25,486 bases of DNA from CAYQDF01 sp964416175 (lineage in GTDB: Bacteria > Chloroflexota > Anaerolineae > Anaerolineales > UBA4823): the NCBI GenBank assembly GCA_964416175.1, contig CAYQDF010000040.1, positions 1 through 25,486 of the forward strand. The letters are read 5' to 3'. The translations under genes and the position numbers were made by a program. Below, piece after piece: positions 7,631 to 15,600 of this stretch. The notes beneath the pieces were generated by a model. It did no database searches. It was not told the DNA's origin and worked only from the letters and a program-made list of their open reading frames with translations. The number at the start of each line of letters is the position of its first letter. Positions within the stretch are counted from its first letter, which is position 1.

Positions 7631-8280
7631 CCCACCAGGAGGCCCAACAGCGCCTGCAGCGGCGGACCAAGAACTGCGCCCAGGAAGTTAATTCCCAGGT
7701 AAGGGACGATAAACAGCACAGCCAGCAAGATCATCGGGCCATAGGGACGGAGGTTATCCAGAAACTGCTGCCCGCTTGGGGGAAGCAGATAATACGCAAT
7801 CTTTTCACCATCCAGCGGGGCGATCGGGATCAGGTTGAACAGCATCAGGACGAGGTTGATAAAAACGAACTCGTACAATAAATGGTCCAGGCTGGGAAGG
7901 ATGTCGCCTGGCTGAGAGAAGGCGTTGAAGGCAGAAACCAGGCCCAATTGGAAGGGGATTGCCGCCGCAATTGCCATCAGCAGGTTGGAAAACGGACCGG
8001 CGAGGGAGACCCACATCATGGCCGCCGGCGAGCGCCGCGCCAGGGCGTATGGGTTTACCGGAACCGGTTTTGCCCAGCCGAACCCAGCCACGACCAGCAT
8101 CAGCGAACCGATCGGATCCAGATGGGCAAGCGGATTGAGGGTCAGCCGCCCGTTTATGCGCGGGGTCGAGTCTCCGAACCGGTCAGCAGTCCACGCGTGG
8201 GCAAACTCATGGACGGCAAACGCGGTCAGCAAAACGAAGATCCGCGCGATCAGGGTGGGTAAATTCAAGTCGTTCAGCAT
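7627..8280 (-). CDS. Site-2-protease-type metallopeptidase (M50 family)
   Basis: An integral-membrane zinc protease, 217 aa from this start. The zinc motif HEFAH (24-28) lies in the first membrane helix, and the second motif NLIPIAPLDG supplies the distal aspartate. Other hydrophobic helices (SPAAMMWVSLAGPFSNLLMAI, ILLAVLFIVPYLGI) fit the short FwdE-less M50B form without a PDZ domain. I chose ATG at 8280. A reading extending to 8358 adds 26 residues that do not look like this family and overlap the divergent promoter. It is first in the minus-strand run, about 20 nt downstream of a TATAAT. The target protein is not predictable. Confidence 0.88.
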   Translation of the reverse strand: MLNDLNLPTLIARIFVLLTAFAVHEFAHAWTADRFGDSTPRINGRLTLNPLAHLDPIGSLMLVVAGFGWAKPVPVNPYALARRSPAAMMWVSLAGPFSNLLMAIAAAIPFQLGLVSAFNAFSQPGDILPSLDHLLYEFVFINLVLMLFNLIPIAPLDGEKIAYYLLPPSGQQFLDNLRPYGPMILLAVLFIVPYLGINFLGAVLGPPLQALLGLLVG

Positions 8281-8299
8281 AGCAGGGGCCTGTGCGGCG

Positions 8300-8322
8300 A
8301 TTATACCACCCCATGTTATAAT
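8300..8322. promoter_or_regulatory. Divergent extended -10 promoters (M50 protease, minus; DUF951, plus)
   Basis: Two TATAAT elements point away from each other with 11 bp between them: minus-strand TATAAT at 8305-8300 preceded by TGG, and plus-strand TATAAT at 8317-8322 preceded by TGT. Both are extended -10 (TGnTATAAT), and neither has a clear -35. Each polymerase footprint would cover the other's core, so firing may be mutually exclusive. The plus promoter predicts transcription starting close to the DUF951 ATG at 8330. Confidence 0.6.
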
Positions 8323-8329
8323 GCCTCCC

Positions 8330-8533
8330 ATGCTTCCAGAACTACGCCTGGAAACCATCGTTCGCCTGCGGAAACCTCATCCGTGCGGTAGTTACGATTG
8401 GAAAATCGTCCGCCTCGGCGCCGACATTGGCCTGCAGTGCTGCACCTGCCAGCGGCGAATCTTGCTACCGCGGCGCGACCTCGCCCGGCGATTGAAAAAG
8501 ATCATTTCCATACCAGACTCGAATTGGGGGTAA
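8330..8533 (+). CDS. DUF951 domain protein
   Basis: A 67-aa protein matching the DUF951 pattern: an IVRLRKPHPCGSYDWKIVRLG segment, then LQCCTCQRRILLPRRDLARR, then a basic KKI tail. The two Cys regions (PHPCG and CCTC) look like a small zinc-ribbon/SH3-like fold; family function is unknown. I use ATG at 8330. An ATG at 8321 is in frame, but it overlaps the -10. The predicted +1 is about 7-8 nt after TATAAT (8322), close to 8330, so translation may be leaderless. The gene is followed by the lipoprotein gene after 2 bp. Confidence 0.83.
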   Translation: MLPELRLETIVRLRKPHPCGSYDWKIVRLGADIGLQCCTCQRRILLPRRDLARRLKKIISIPDSNWG

Positions 8534-8535
8534 CG

Positions 8536-9597
8536 GTGAATTCCCGGCCTGCGTACTCCCGCTTCACTGCGGTGATCTCCGCCCTGTTCGTCTCGATCCT
8601 GACCGCCTGCAACATGCCGGAGGGCGCACCCACGACCCCGACCCTGGATGTCACCCAGGCTTACCAGACCGTCGCCGCCAGGTTGACCGAAGCCATCGCC
8701 CAAACCCCCCGGTCGACCCCCACCACCTCTCCCCAACTGACTGCGACCAGTACACCAACAATCGCTGCCACGACCCAGCCGGCGATCACCCCCCCGCCGG
8801 CGGGCACTCAGCCCCCAAACGCGCTGTGCGACCAGGCACAGCCAGGAGTCCCGTTCGACGTAACCATCCCCGACGATACCCAGCTCTCACCGGGAGAAGA
8901 GTTCACCAAAACCTGGCGCCTGCAAAACGCCGGCACCTGCACCTGGACGACGGACTACGCGCTGGCCTGGTTTTCCAGCGAACAGCTCGGCGCCCCCCTC
9001 GTCGTCCCCTTGAGCGTGGAAGTGCCGCCGGGTCAGACTGCAGATCTCTCGGTAGACATGGTCGCTCCACTGGTTCCCGGGACCTACCAGAGCAACTGGA
9101 AGCTGCGCAATCCCAGCGGGACGATGTTTGGGATCGGGCCCAGCGGCGGTTCGGCTTTCTGGGTGCGGATCGTCGTCTCCCAATCCGCGACCACCACGGG
9201 CACCTCCTCTCCGGCGACAATCACCCCGACCCCCACGGTCACGCCAGGAGCGCAGGTGAGTGGAGCTGCCACCCTCCAGATCGGGGATCAATACGATTTG
9301 GACACCAACCAGGTCAACGCCGGCGGCGAGGACCTGACCTACCTGAAGTCTGACCAGCAACACCTCCTTTCCCCGGTCGGGGATGCCGCACTGACCCTGT
9401 TCGGCGGCGCTGCCCCTACCCTGGCCGAGTGCCAGAGTCTCGAGCTGTTCTCCGAGCCGCTCGCCGTCGACGACCTGGTCGGGCTTTATCTCTGCTACCG
9501 TACGAACATGGCTTTGCCCGGGCGTATGCGGGTGAGCGGAATCGACGCGGACACCGACGCATTGCAGGTGGAGATTTACACCTGGGCCATCCCCTGA
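8536..9597 (+). CDS. Lipoprotein with NBR1-type Ig-like domain
   Basis: A secreted lipoprotein of 353 aa starting at GTG. Lipobox LTAC with Cys25, then a Thr/Pro-rich linker (about 55-95). Residues about 105-215 form an NBR1-Ig-like domain: FTKTWRLQNAGTCTWTTDYALAW, then VEVPPGQTADLSVDMVAP, then GTYQSNWKLRNPSG, and FWVRIVV. Conserved tryptophans and the WRLxNxGTCTW core support this. A second Thr/Pro linker (220-238) leads to a C-terminal domain of about 110 aa that I do not recognise. It begins 2 bp after DUF951, with a weak GGGGG ribosome site. Likely extracytoplasmic binding role, not established. Confidence 0.87.
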   Translation: MNSRPAYSRFTAVISALFVSILTACNMPEGAPTTPTLDVTQAYQTVAARLTEAIAQTPRSTPTTSPQLTATSTPTIAATTQPAITPPPAGTQPPNALCDQAQPGVPFDVTIPDDTQLSPGEEFTKTWRLQNAGTCTWTTDYALAWFSSEQLGAPLVVPLSVEVPPGQTADLSVDMVAPLVPGTYQSNWKLRNPSGTMFGIGPSGGSAFWVRIVVSQSATTTGTSSPATITPTPTVTPGAQVSGAATLQIGDQYDLDTNQVNAGGEDLTYLKSDQQHLLSPVGDAALTLFGGAAPTLAECQSLELFSEPLAVDDLVGLYLCYRTNMALPGRMRVSGIDADTDALQVEIYTWAIP

Positions 9598-9619
9598 GGC
9601 GTTTCTCTTCTGGTCAGTT

Positions 9620-10435
9620 GTGGGAACGTTATATCTGGTCGCCACCCCAATCGGCAATCTGGAGGACATCACCGCCCGCGCGCTGCGCGTCTTGCGCGAG
9701 GTCCCCTGGATCGCCGCCGAAGACACCCGCCGCACGGGGATCCTGCTCCACCATTTTGGCATCCGGAAGAGGCTGATCAGCTATCACGCCCACAGCCAGC
9801 CAGACAGACTCCAGCGCCTGCTGAGCCTTCTGGACGAGGGGGACCTGGCTCTCGTCTCGGACGCGGGGACGCCCGGGCTCAATGATCCCGGTTATGAACT
9901 GGTGCGGGCTACGGTAGAGCGCGGCCACCCGGTCAGCCCGATCCCGGGGCCGAGCGCGCCGATCGCCGCCCTGGTCGCCTCCGGCCTGCCGACGGATGCA
10001 TTCCTTTACTTGGGTTACCTGCCGGTCAAAAAGACCGCACGACGCAGCCGCCTGGGAAGTGTGGCCGATCTCCCGTACACGCTCATCTTCCTCGAAGCGC
10101 CTCACCGCCTGCTGGCTGCCCTCGCTGACCTGCAAGAAGTCCTGGGCGACAGGCCGGTTGCCGTGGCCCGCGAGCTCACCAAACTCCACGAGGAGATCTT
10201 CCACGGCTCAGTGAGCCAAGCGCGCGACCACTACCAGGACCAACAGCCCAAAGGAGAGCTCACTCTGGTCGTCGCCGGTCATAGACCAGTCCAGGAAAGC
10301 TGGTCGCCCGAGCAGGTCCGGACCGCGATTCGGAAGAAGATTTTGCAGGGAATACCCCCCGCCGCGATCGCCGCCCAGCTGGCTGCCGAATCAGGTTGGC
10401 CGCGCCGGGAGATTTACCGCCTCATCAAGGAATGA
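9620..10435 (+). CDS. rsmI: 16S rRNA (cytidine-1402-2'-O)-methyltransferase
   Basis: A SAM-dependent tetrapyrrole-methylase-fold enzyme that 2'-O-methylates C1402 in the 16S rRNA decoding centre (271 aa). Hallmarks: LYLVATPIGNLEDIT at the N-terminus, AEDTRRTG, LVSDAGTPGLNDPGYEL, and PIPGPSAPIAALVASGLP. The segment LIFLEAPHRLLAAL and the C-terminal KGELTLVV follow the usual order. It starts at GTG with no clear ribosome site, 22 bp after the lipoprotein stop, and the isomerase follows directly. The C-terminal HTH-like tail (AAIAAQLAAESGWPRREIYRL) is also typical. Confidence 0.96.
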   Translation: MGTLYLVATPIGNLEDITARALRVLREVPWIAAEDTRRTGILLHHFGIRKRLISYHAHSQPDRLQRLLSLLDEGDLALVSDAGTPGLNDPGYELVRATVERGHPVSPIPGPSAPIAALVASGLPTDAFLYLGYLPVKKTARRSRLGSVADLPYTLIFLEAPHRLLAALADLQEVLGDRPVAVARELTKLHEEIFHGSVSQARDHYQDQQPKGELTLVVAGHRPVQESWSPEQVRTAIRKKILQGIPPAAIAAQLAAESGWPRREIYRLIKE

Positions 10436-10440
10436 AACCG

Positions 10441-11496
10441 ATGATCAACCTCGATGACCCCTCCGCCTTCAAGGAGATCGACCGATCGGACATGCTCTCA
10501 CATATCGTTGGCCTCCCCTCCCAGGTGCAAAATGCCTGGGAGCTGGGACGCGAGCTGCCTCTTCCACCATGGGAAGGGATCGAACGCGTGGTGGTGGCAG
10601 GCATGGGCGGTTCCGCGATCGGCGCCGACCTGGTTGCTGCCTACACGGCGTCCACCTGCAGAGTGCCGCTCATTGTGCACCGCAACTACAGCCTGCCCGC
10701 CTGGGCCGAAGGTCCCGGCACCCTGGTGCTCGCCTCGTCGCACTCAGGGAACACGGAGGAGACCCTGGATGCTTTCAAAACAGCGCTCGCGCGCGGTTGC
10801 CTTACCTTGGCCCTGGCGACCGGGGGTGAACTCGCCAGGTCCTGCCAGGCATCGGGAAGCCTGCTCTGGCGCTTCGAGCACACGGGGCAGCCGCGCGCCG
10901 CGGTGGGTTTCTCCGCTGGGCTTCTCCTGGCCGCTCTCGCCCGCCTGGGTTTAATCCCCAACCCAGAAGATGAACTGCGCGGCGCAGTCCAGGCGATGGC
11001 CGTGCAGGCGGAGACCCTGGCCGCCGGGGTGCCAGCGGCCGGCAACCCTGCCAAGCGCATGGCCGGACAGCTCTTCGGGCGCTGGGTGACGGTCGTGGGC
11101 GCAGACTTGCTAGAGCCTGTTGCCCGCCGGTGGAAAACCCAGATCAACGAGGTGGCGAAGGCCTGGGCCAGCTTCGAACCTCTTCCTGAAGCCGACCACA
11201 ACACCCTGGCCGGGAGCGCCAACCCGGAGGATGCCGTGGCCCACACGATGGTGCTCTTTCTGCGCGCTCCCTCCTGCCACCCGCGCAACCAGCTGCGCAC
11301 GAACCTGACCAAGAAAGCATTCATGCTGGAGGGCTTGAACACAGACTTCATCGACGCAGCCGGGGATACTCCCCTGGCGCACCAGTGGACGACCCTGCAC
11401 TTCGGCGATTACACCGCCTACTACCTGGCGATGGCCTACGGCGTCGATCCGACCGCCATCCCGGCAATAGAAATGTTCAAGTCAGAACTCGGCTGA
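10441..11496 (+). CDS. Bifunctional phosphoglucose/phosphomannose isomerase (SIS domain)
   Basis: Interconverts glucose-6-P or mannose-6-P with fructose-6-P. It has tandem sugar-isomerase (SIS) domains: VVVAGMGGSAIGADLV and SSHSGNTEETLDAF in the first, and the C-terminal PGI/PMI domain with LPEADHNTLAG, which carries the active-site acidic/His region. The two-domain form of about 350 aa matches the archaeal and bacterial PGI/PMI group rather than classical PGI. I chose ATG at 10441 because AAGGA lies 9 nt upstream. An ATG at 10432 overlaps the rsmI stop (ATGA) and is equally in frame. Coupled with rsmI. Confidence 0.9.
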   Translation: MINLDDPSAFKEIDRSDMLSHIVGLPSQVQNAWELGRELPLPPWEGIERVVVAGMGGSAIGADLVAAYTASTCRVPLIVHRNYSLPAWAEGPGTLVLASSHSGNTEETLDAFKTALARGCLTLALATGGELARSCQASGSLLWRFEHTGQPRAAVGFSAGLLLAALARLGLIPNPEDELRGAVQAMAVQAETLAAGVPAAGNPAKRMAGQLFGRWVTVVGADLLEPVARRWKTQINEVAKAWASFEPLPEADHNTLAGSANPEDAVAHTMVLFLRAPSCHPRNQLRTNLTKKAFMLEGLNTDFIDAAGDTPLAHQWTTLHFGDYTAYYLAMAYGVDPTAIPAIEMFKSELG

Positions 11497-11539
11497 TATA
11501 TAAAATCCAGTCCCCCAAGAGATCCAAGGCAGGTCGAAT

Positions 11540-11554
11540 CCGGAGCGACTCCGG
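11540..11554. terminator. Small GC-rich hairpin between convergent genes
   Basis: CCGGAG, a 3-nt loop, and CTCCGG form a 6-bp stem between the isomerase and PAP2 stops. No T-run follows on either strand, so a role in termination is only a weak suggestion. Confidence 0.25.
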
Positions 11555-11605
11555 GATCCTCCCAAAATGCCAGCGCCATCTTCAGCGCACAGCTGGAAGA
11601 CCGCG

Positions 11606-12118
11606 TCACCCAATGACCATCAAAACCACTCCCCCCATCACCGCCCCCAGGACCATCCCGGCAACGACGTCGGACGGGTAATGAACGCCCAGGATGACGC
11701 GCGCCAGCCCAACCAGGGGCGCCCACACGAGCAGGACCACGCTAAACCAGAGTGGACCGAGCGCCACTCCAAGGATGGCCAGCATCATCGCCCGGGCGGC
11801 GTGCCCCGAGGGAAAAGAGTGGGGGTCCGTGCGGCGGTAGATGCGCCCCCATTCCCCGGCTGGCCGACTTCTCCGCACGGTGAACTTGATCGCCATCACG
11901 AGAGCTGCCGTGAGCAGGATCCCGACTGCCATCAGGAGGGCGCGCTGAGACCAGCCTGCATCCCCAAGCCACCAGAGCAGTCCCAAACCGACTAGCCAGA
12001 ACCAGGAATCTCCCGAGTGAGCCAGAACGGCGCAGGCCAGGCGCAGCACTTTGGAGCGGTCCACCCCTTCCGAGAGCCAGGCGAAGCGCTGGTCTAAAGC
12101 CTGAAGACGAGCGCGCAT
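11606..12118 (-). CDS. PAP2-family membrane phosphatase
   Basis: 170 aa with four to five membrane segments and the full acid phosphatase signature: KFTVRRSRP (78-86, KX6RP), FPSGHA (PSGH 103-106), and ARVILGVHYPSD (R140, H146, D150). The first residue of the last motif is Ala in place of the usual Ser. Likely acts on a lipid or isoprenyl phosphate at the membrane; the substrate is not readable. It follows the nucleotidyltransferase gene by 7 bp, so both are presumably co-transcribed. Confidence 0.9.
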   Translation of the reverse strand: MRARLQALDQRFAWLSEGVDRSKVLRLACAVLAHSGDSWFWLVGLGLLWWLGDAGWSQRALLMAVGILLTAALVMAIKFTVRRSRPAGEWGRIYRRTDPHSFPSGHAARAMMLAILGVALGPLWFSVVLLVWAPLVGLARVILGVHYPSDVVAGMVLGAVMGGVVLMVIG

Positions 12119-12125
12119 CGGGGGA

Positions 12126-12908
12126 TCAGGCCCTTCCCACCTGGCTGGCTTCCAGGTCGGCGCGCAAAATCTCCAGCTGGTGGGGCTTGTCCACGTCCAT
12201 CCCGAGCTCTGCGTATGGGCTGAAGACGACTCGCCCGGTGATGTCCATCCGCCGGGCGACGCGCGCCACGGCAGCGTCCATGGTGATGCGCCGCGTCAGC
12301 AGCAGAAACAGGTTGTCGTACCCGAGCAGCGCAGCCTGCTTCATGGCATTCTTGCGAGCAGCCAGCAGGCGTTCCCACAAGGCTTCGTTCGTCATCACCG
12401 TGCGCGCCCGGATCATGTTCATGTCTCCCCCGCAGACCTCGACATCTTTCATGCGAACGTACGACCGCTTGGATGCCGGAAACCGCTTTTCCATAACCTC
12501 GCGGGTGATGACAGTGTAATAAACATCGTGGTCGGTCTCGCTTGTGGTGTTCACCAGCCAATCGACCATTTCTGGCCTGATCGCCGGGATGTCCGAGGAA
12601 ACGGTCAAGACGTGGCGAGCAGAGGAGTTGAGTTCCAACACTTTTTCGACTCCCGCGCGGACATTCTGGAGCAAGCCGCCCTGGGATGGCACAAAAGTGA
12701 ATCGCCCATCACCGAATACACCGTCAGCCTCTGACAGCCCGATCACGACCACGCGTTCGATGGTGCTGGCGCCAGACAGCGCATCAAGGACCCATTGAGC
12801 CATCGGCTTGCCAGCGATCTCCAGTAACGCTTTGGGCCGTCCCTGCGAATATGCATACAGAGGTTCGTCTGGAGCCGGTACGCCTCCAGCAATGACGATC
12901 GCATCCAT
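12126..12908 (-). CDS. Nucleotidyltransferase of the GT-A/MobA-like type
   Basis: 260 aa. The N-terminal NTP-binding signature is AIVIAGGVPAP, then GRPKALLEIAGKPMAQWVLDAL (24-44), with a metal-binding VSSDIPAI (Asp106). These fit enzymes that attach a nucleotide to a sugar phosphate, polyol phosphate or cofactor. The C-terminal portion (from about 140) is not a standard extra domain that I recognise. It begins directly after the stop of the upstream gene (TGA/ATG adjacent), with AGGAG 9 nt upstream, suggesting coupling. The substrate is unknown, and the PAP2 neighbour hints at lipid-head-group or polyprenyl-phosphate chemistry. Confidence 0.83.
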   Translation of the reverse strand: MDAIVIAGGVPAPDEPLYAYSQGRPKALLEIAGKPMAQWVLDALSGASTIERVVVIGLSEADGVFGDGRFTFVPSQGGLLQNVRAGVEKVLELNSSARHVLTVSSDIPAIRPEMVDWLVNTTSETDHDVYYTVITREVMEKRFPASKRSYVRMKDVEVCGGDMNMIRARTVMTNEALWERLLAARKNAMKQAALLGYDNLFLLLTRRITMDAAVARVARRMDITGRVVFSPYAELGMDVDKPHQLEILRADLEASQVGRA

Positions 12909-13808
12909 TCAATTCAACTCCTGAAGCTGGGGCTCGAATCCCAATTGGTCAAGCATTGCTGCCAGCTCCTGGTCGGTGAGGGGGCGTCCTTTCCCCGCCA
13001 CGGCGACCAGGGCGGCCTCCATCATATTCGTACCAAAAGAGCGGCCATCCAGGACGGGCGTCGATGTGACCAGATACCTGACACCCGCTTCGCGGAAGAT
13101 TTCGACGTCTTCCTGGGTGGTGGTGTTGGTGGCGATCACCTTCCCTTCGAGCCGGTCGGGCATGTAGCGTTTAACATAGTGGCAGTCACCCGCGATCACC
13201 GACGCCCAAAGATAATACTTTGTAAATTTGGGGGTCCGGTGTTCCTGCTTCTCGCCGGTCGGATACAGCCATTCAAAGGGAAACCGCCCCACCACCGGCA
13301 TCATGATGGCAGCCAGCATCTTTAAAGCGCGGATCGAACGGAGAGGGAGAGGCAGACCCAGGCCGAACATCAGGTCCCCGAAAATGCATTCGTAACCGGC
13401 ACCAACGAAGGACGTGGACATCCCCCAGCGGTCTGCACCCACCATGATCAGGGCTTTCTTTTCCTCGATCTGGCTGCCGATGTTAACTTCGATGAACGGC
13501 GCCAGGCGGTTCTCCAGGGTATTCTTCAACCCCGCGCCGTCTACGACCGGCGTTTTATGGATGAAGCGCACCATGGGCTTCACCGAATGCAGCGGGTACC
13601 ACTTCTGATCGACTCGCAGTCCGAGGTCGGCCCCACCGACCCCAAAGGCGTCGACTTTTCCATCCAGCTCCCGGTAGAGCTGGGCAGCTCTCTCCATGTC
13701 CCCATCGGTGCCGATGCGCTCGATGCACACCTTTTCCCCCAACAATTCGACTTCGACTGACTTGTTCCGTTTAGATGAACCAATGCTGATGCTCACTGCT
13801 CGTTTCAT
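12909..13808 (-). CDS. Conserved protein of a family often auto-labelled quinate 5-dehydrogenase; function uncertain
   Basis: 299 aa from the ATG at 13808, which has GAGGAG about 9 nt upstream. A longer reading starting 21 nt earlier is less likely. Visible features: a SISIGSSKRNKSVEVELLGEK start, IERIGTDGDMERA, DGKVDAFGVGGADLGLRV, TPVVDGAGLKNTLE, and a later EGKVIATNTTTQEDVEIFREAGVRYLVTSTP. From memory, proteins with this beginning are labelled quinate 5-dehydrogenase, but I see no classic GxGxxG dinucleotide motif, so the label should not be taken as a function. It is the first gene of the block that continues with the nucleotidyltransferase and PAP2. Confidence 0.6.
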   Translation of the reverse strand: MKRAVSISIGSSKRNKSVEVELLGEKVCIERIGTDGDMERAAQLYRELDGKVDAFGVGGADLGLRVDQKWYPLHSVKPMVRFIHKTPVVDGAGLKNTLENRLAPFIEVNIGSQIEEKKALIMVGADRWGMSTSFVGAGYECIFGDLMFGLGLPLPLRSIRALKMLAAIMMPVVGRFPFEWLYPTGEKQEHRTPKFTKYYLWASVIAGDCHYVKRYMPDRLEGKVIATNTTTQEDVEIFREAGVRYLVTSTPVLDGRSFGTNMMEAALVAVAGKGRPLTDQELAAMLDQLGFEPQLQELN

Positions 13809-13931
13809 CGCTGGCCTCTCCTCATACATGCTGCAGAGCGCGCCCGCCAGGTCCTGGCCTGAGCACCATCTCCCTTCCGCCGGATGTGGCGTTCTGGAGG
13901 GACCTGTAGTTCAGCCGCCATGCAACCTGAA

Positions 13932-14888
13932 TTATATTATGAGATTCAGCGTGCTCCGAGTCTGGGGGAAGTAACTGGCTATCGCAGTCCAGGGGATGAT
14001 CGCGGCATACAGCGCGAAGAACTCGTAGAAATCCGGCCCCATAGCCAGGAGTATCCCAAGATGCAGGCTGATGCCGAGAGGGACATAGACCCAGGTCAAT
14101 CGCGGAACCAGCGGCACGATCCAAAAAGTGCTTTCAATTACGATCACCACCCAGGAGAGCAGGATCAACAGGTGGTGTTGCTGGCCTAACCAGACCCCAA
14201 GCGGCGTGACGCTTCTCACCCCGGAATCGAGCAGGTTGAATTGCAGGGTATAGCCGTTCATCCAATCGAGCCCACCTCTGGAGATCTTTGCCGCGGCAGC
14301 CGACAGGTAAATAAGCCCATACAGCCAGGCGACCAGCAGCCCGGGCCAGCGGGCGTACACACTCATTCGCGCCAGGATTGGCGTGTCATCCTTCCGTCTT
14401 CCAATCCTTCTCCTTATAAAATCAACGACCACCGAATCAACCGAGAAAACCCGCCCGCAGGGACTCAAACACAGAATGAGTAGAGTGAGCATCATGATCC
14501 CTTCGGTGTGGTGGAATTCGCCAAATGAATAAACAAACGCGTTCAACAACAGATTCCCCATTGTAAAGACCAGCAAGCTGACATTCGTCATCAATCCGAC
14601 CATCCCCAGCAGGCCGCAGGCGATCGTCACCCACGCAACAAACACGATCTCGTCTGGAACCAGACGCGGCGACAAGCCAAGGAGATCGGCGACCAGACGC
14701 AGTGCCGGCAGAGGTTTAAAAAAGACATCCGGCAAAGACGCCAGCCTGAGGGCGCGATCGATTCTATCTCGGACAAACAAGAGAAGAAAGAGCTGCACAG
14801 AAGTGGCGACAATGCGGGCGATAGCGAGATCCAGGAGGGGAGCCGGGCGGAACCAGTATCGGTTCCAGGTTGTGACCAGTCTGCTCAT
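13932..14888 (-). CDS. HTTM-domain multipass membrane protein (vitamin K-dependent gamma-carboxylase-like)
   Basis: 318 aa with a string of membrane helices. The pattern fits the HTTM/gamma-carboxylase-related family: a RPAPLLDLAIARI-type start, LGMVGLMTNVSLLVFTMGNL, and GEFHHTEGIMMLTLLILCLSPCG. Later come the YLSAAAAKISRGGLDWMNG segment and a PLGISLHLGILLAMGPDFY helix. The start (14888) overlaps the upstream stop as ATGA, with GGTGGGA as its ribosome site. Function in bacteria is mostly unproven. It is not certain that the carboxylase active site is retained. Confidence 0.8.
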   Translation of the reverse strand: MSRLVTTWNRYWFRPAPLLDLAIARIVATSVQLFLLLFVRDRIDRALRLASLPDVFFKPLPALRLVADLLGLSPRLVPDEIVFVAWVTIACGLLGMVGLMTNVSLLVFTMGNLLLNAFVYSFGEFHHTEGIMMLTLLILCLSPCGRVFSVDSVVVDFIRRRIGRRKDDTPILARMSVYARWPGLLVAWLYGLIYLSAAAAKISRGGLDWMNGYTLQFNLLDSGVRSVTPLGVWLGQQHHLLILLSWVVIVIESTFWIVPLVPRLTWVYVPLGISLHLGILLAMGPDFYEFFALYAAIIPWTAIASYFPQTRSTLNLII

Positions 14889-15400
14889 TTTTCCCACCAT
14901 GCCGGCTGTAACCAGATCGTACGGGTTGACCGGACCGGTCCCGGGAAGAAACCGCTTTTCGTGAAAAACGCAGGATGATTCGCCAACCGGATTGCGATCA
15001 CCCGATCGCCCTTCGACTGTTCAAACAGGCTGGATACCGTCAGTGCCAATTCTTCATCTCGCGCTTCCAGCAGCTCGCGGTAGAGGTTGATATATTGAGT
15101 GATCGTCAACCCAAGATCTGTGTGACGGATCAGCATCTGACGGCGATCTCCCAAAATGGCGTAGATGCGCGGCCGGTCCAACCTTTCCCCGGGATAGTGC
15201 GGCATGCTGTACATCGGGTAGCTCATGAAAGGCCAGAGGGAAGGATCACAGATCCGGAACCCTGTCAATTCGAAACGAAGTATATTCGGCAGGCAGAACA
15301 GGCGGAAAGACGCGCTGGCCTGTATAAAAAGGAGGACGATTATTAGGATGGAAATCAGGATCAGAGGTTTGTGCCTGATGAACCCCTCACCGGTGACCAT
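14885..15400 (-). CDS. Membrane-anchored protein of unknown function, partner of the HTTM gene
   Basis: 171 aa. One N-terminal hydrophobic segment (about 12-32) is followed by a 140-aa soluble region with C36 and C51, an SYPMYSMPHYPGE motif, and two Lys-poor helices. No family recognised. Its stop overlaps the HTTM start (ATGA), so the two are probably translated together. The likely topology is an anchor with the rest outside the cytoplasm. The DNA of this gene and its neighbour looks less GC-rich than most of the window, consistent with acquisition. Confidence 0.62.
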   Translation of the reverse strand: MVTGEGFIRHKPLILISILIIVLLFIQASASFRLFCLPNILRFELTGFRICDPSLWPFMSYPMYSMPHYPGERLDRPRIYAILGDRRQMLIRHTDLGLTITQYINLYRELLEARDEELALTVSSLFEQSKGDRVIAIRLANHPAFFTKSGFFPGPVRSTRTIWLQPAWWEK

Positions 15401-15516
15401 TTGATTACCCCATTGGAGGACACGTGGCGCATAGCGGGCGAACTATTGGGTTGATGATGGCGGAATTGAGAGTATCGGGAGTGAGTATATCATATTATTT
15501 ATACACTAAGGAGCGT

Positions 15517-15594
15517 ATGAAAACACGAATGATACAGTCCAGGCTGAAATATCTCAACTGCCAGATTAAGACCTTCATGGATCGTCTGACGTAA
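15517..15594 (+). other. Candidate 25-codon micro-ORF in a gene-poor region
   Basis: An ATG with AAGGAG 3 nt upstream opens a 25-codon basic frame (MKTRMIQSRL...) that ends at TAA right at the base of the palindrome at 15590-15615. The spacing of the ribosome site is short. No relatives known to me, and it could easily be chance. Confidence 0.2.
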
Positions 15595-15600
15595 GAATTA

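Noticed and set aside
8887..9762. 291-codon minus-strand frame across the lipoprotein and rsmI start
   Set aside because: No family resemblance, and it overlaps two well-supported genes on the other strand.
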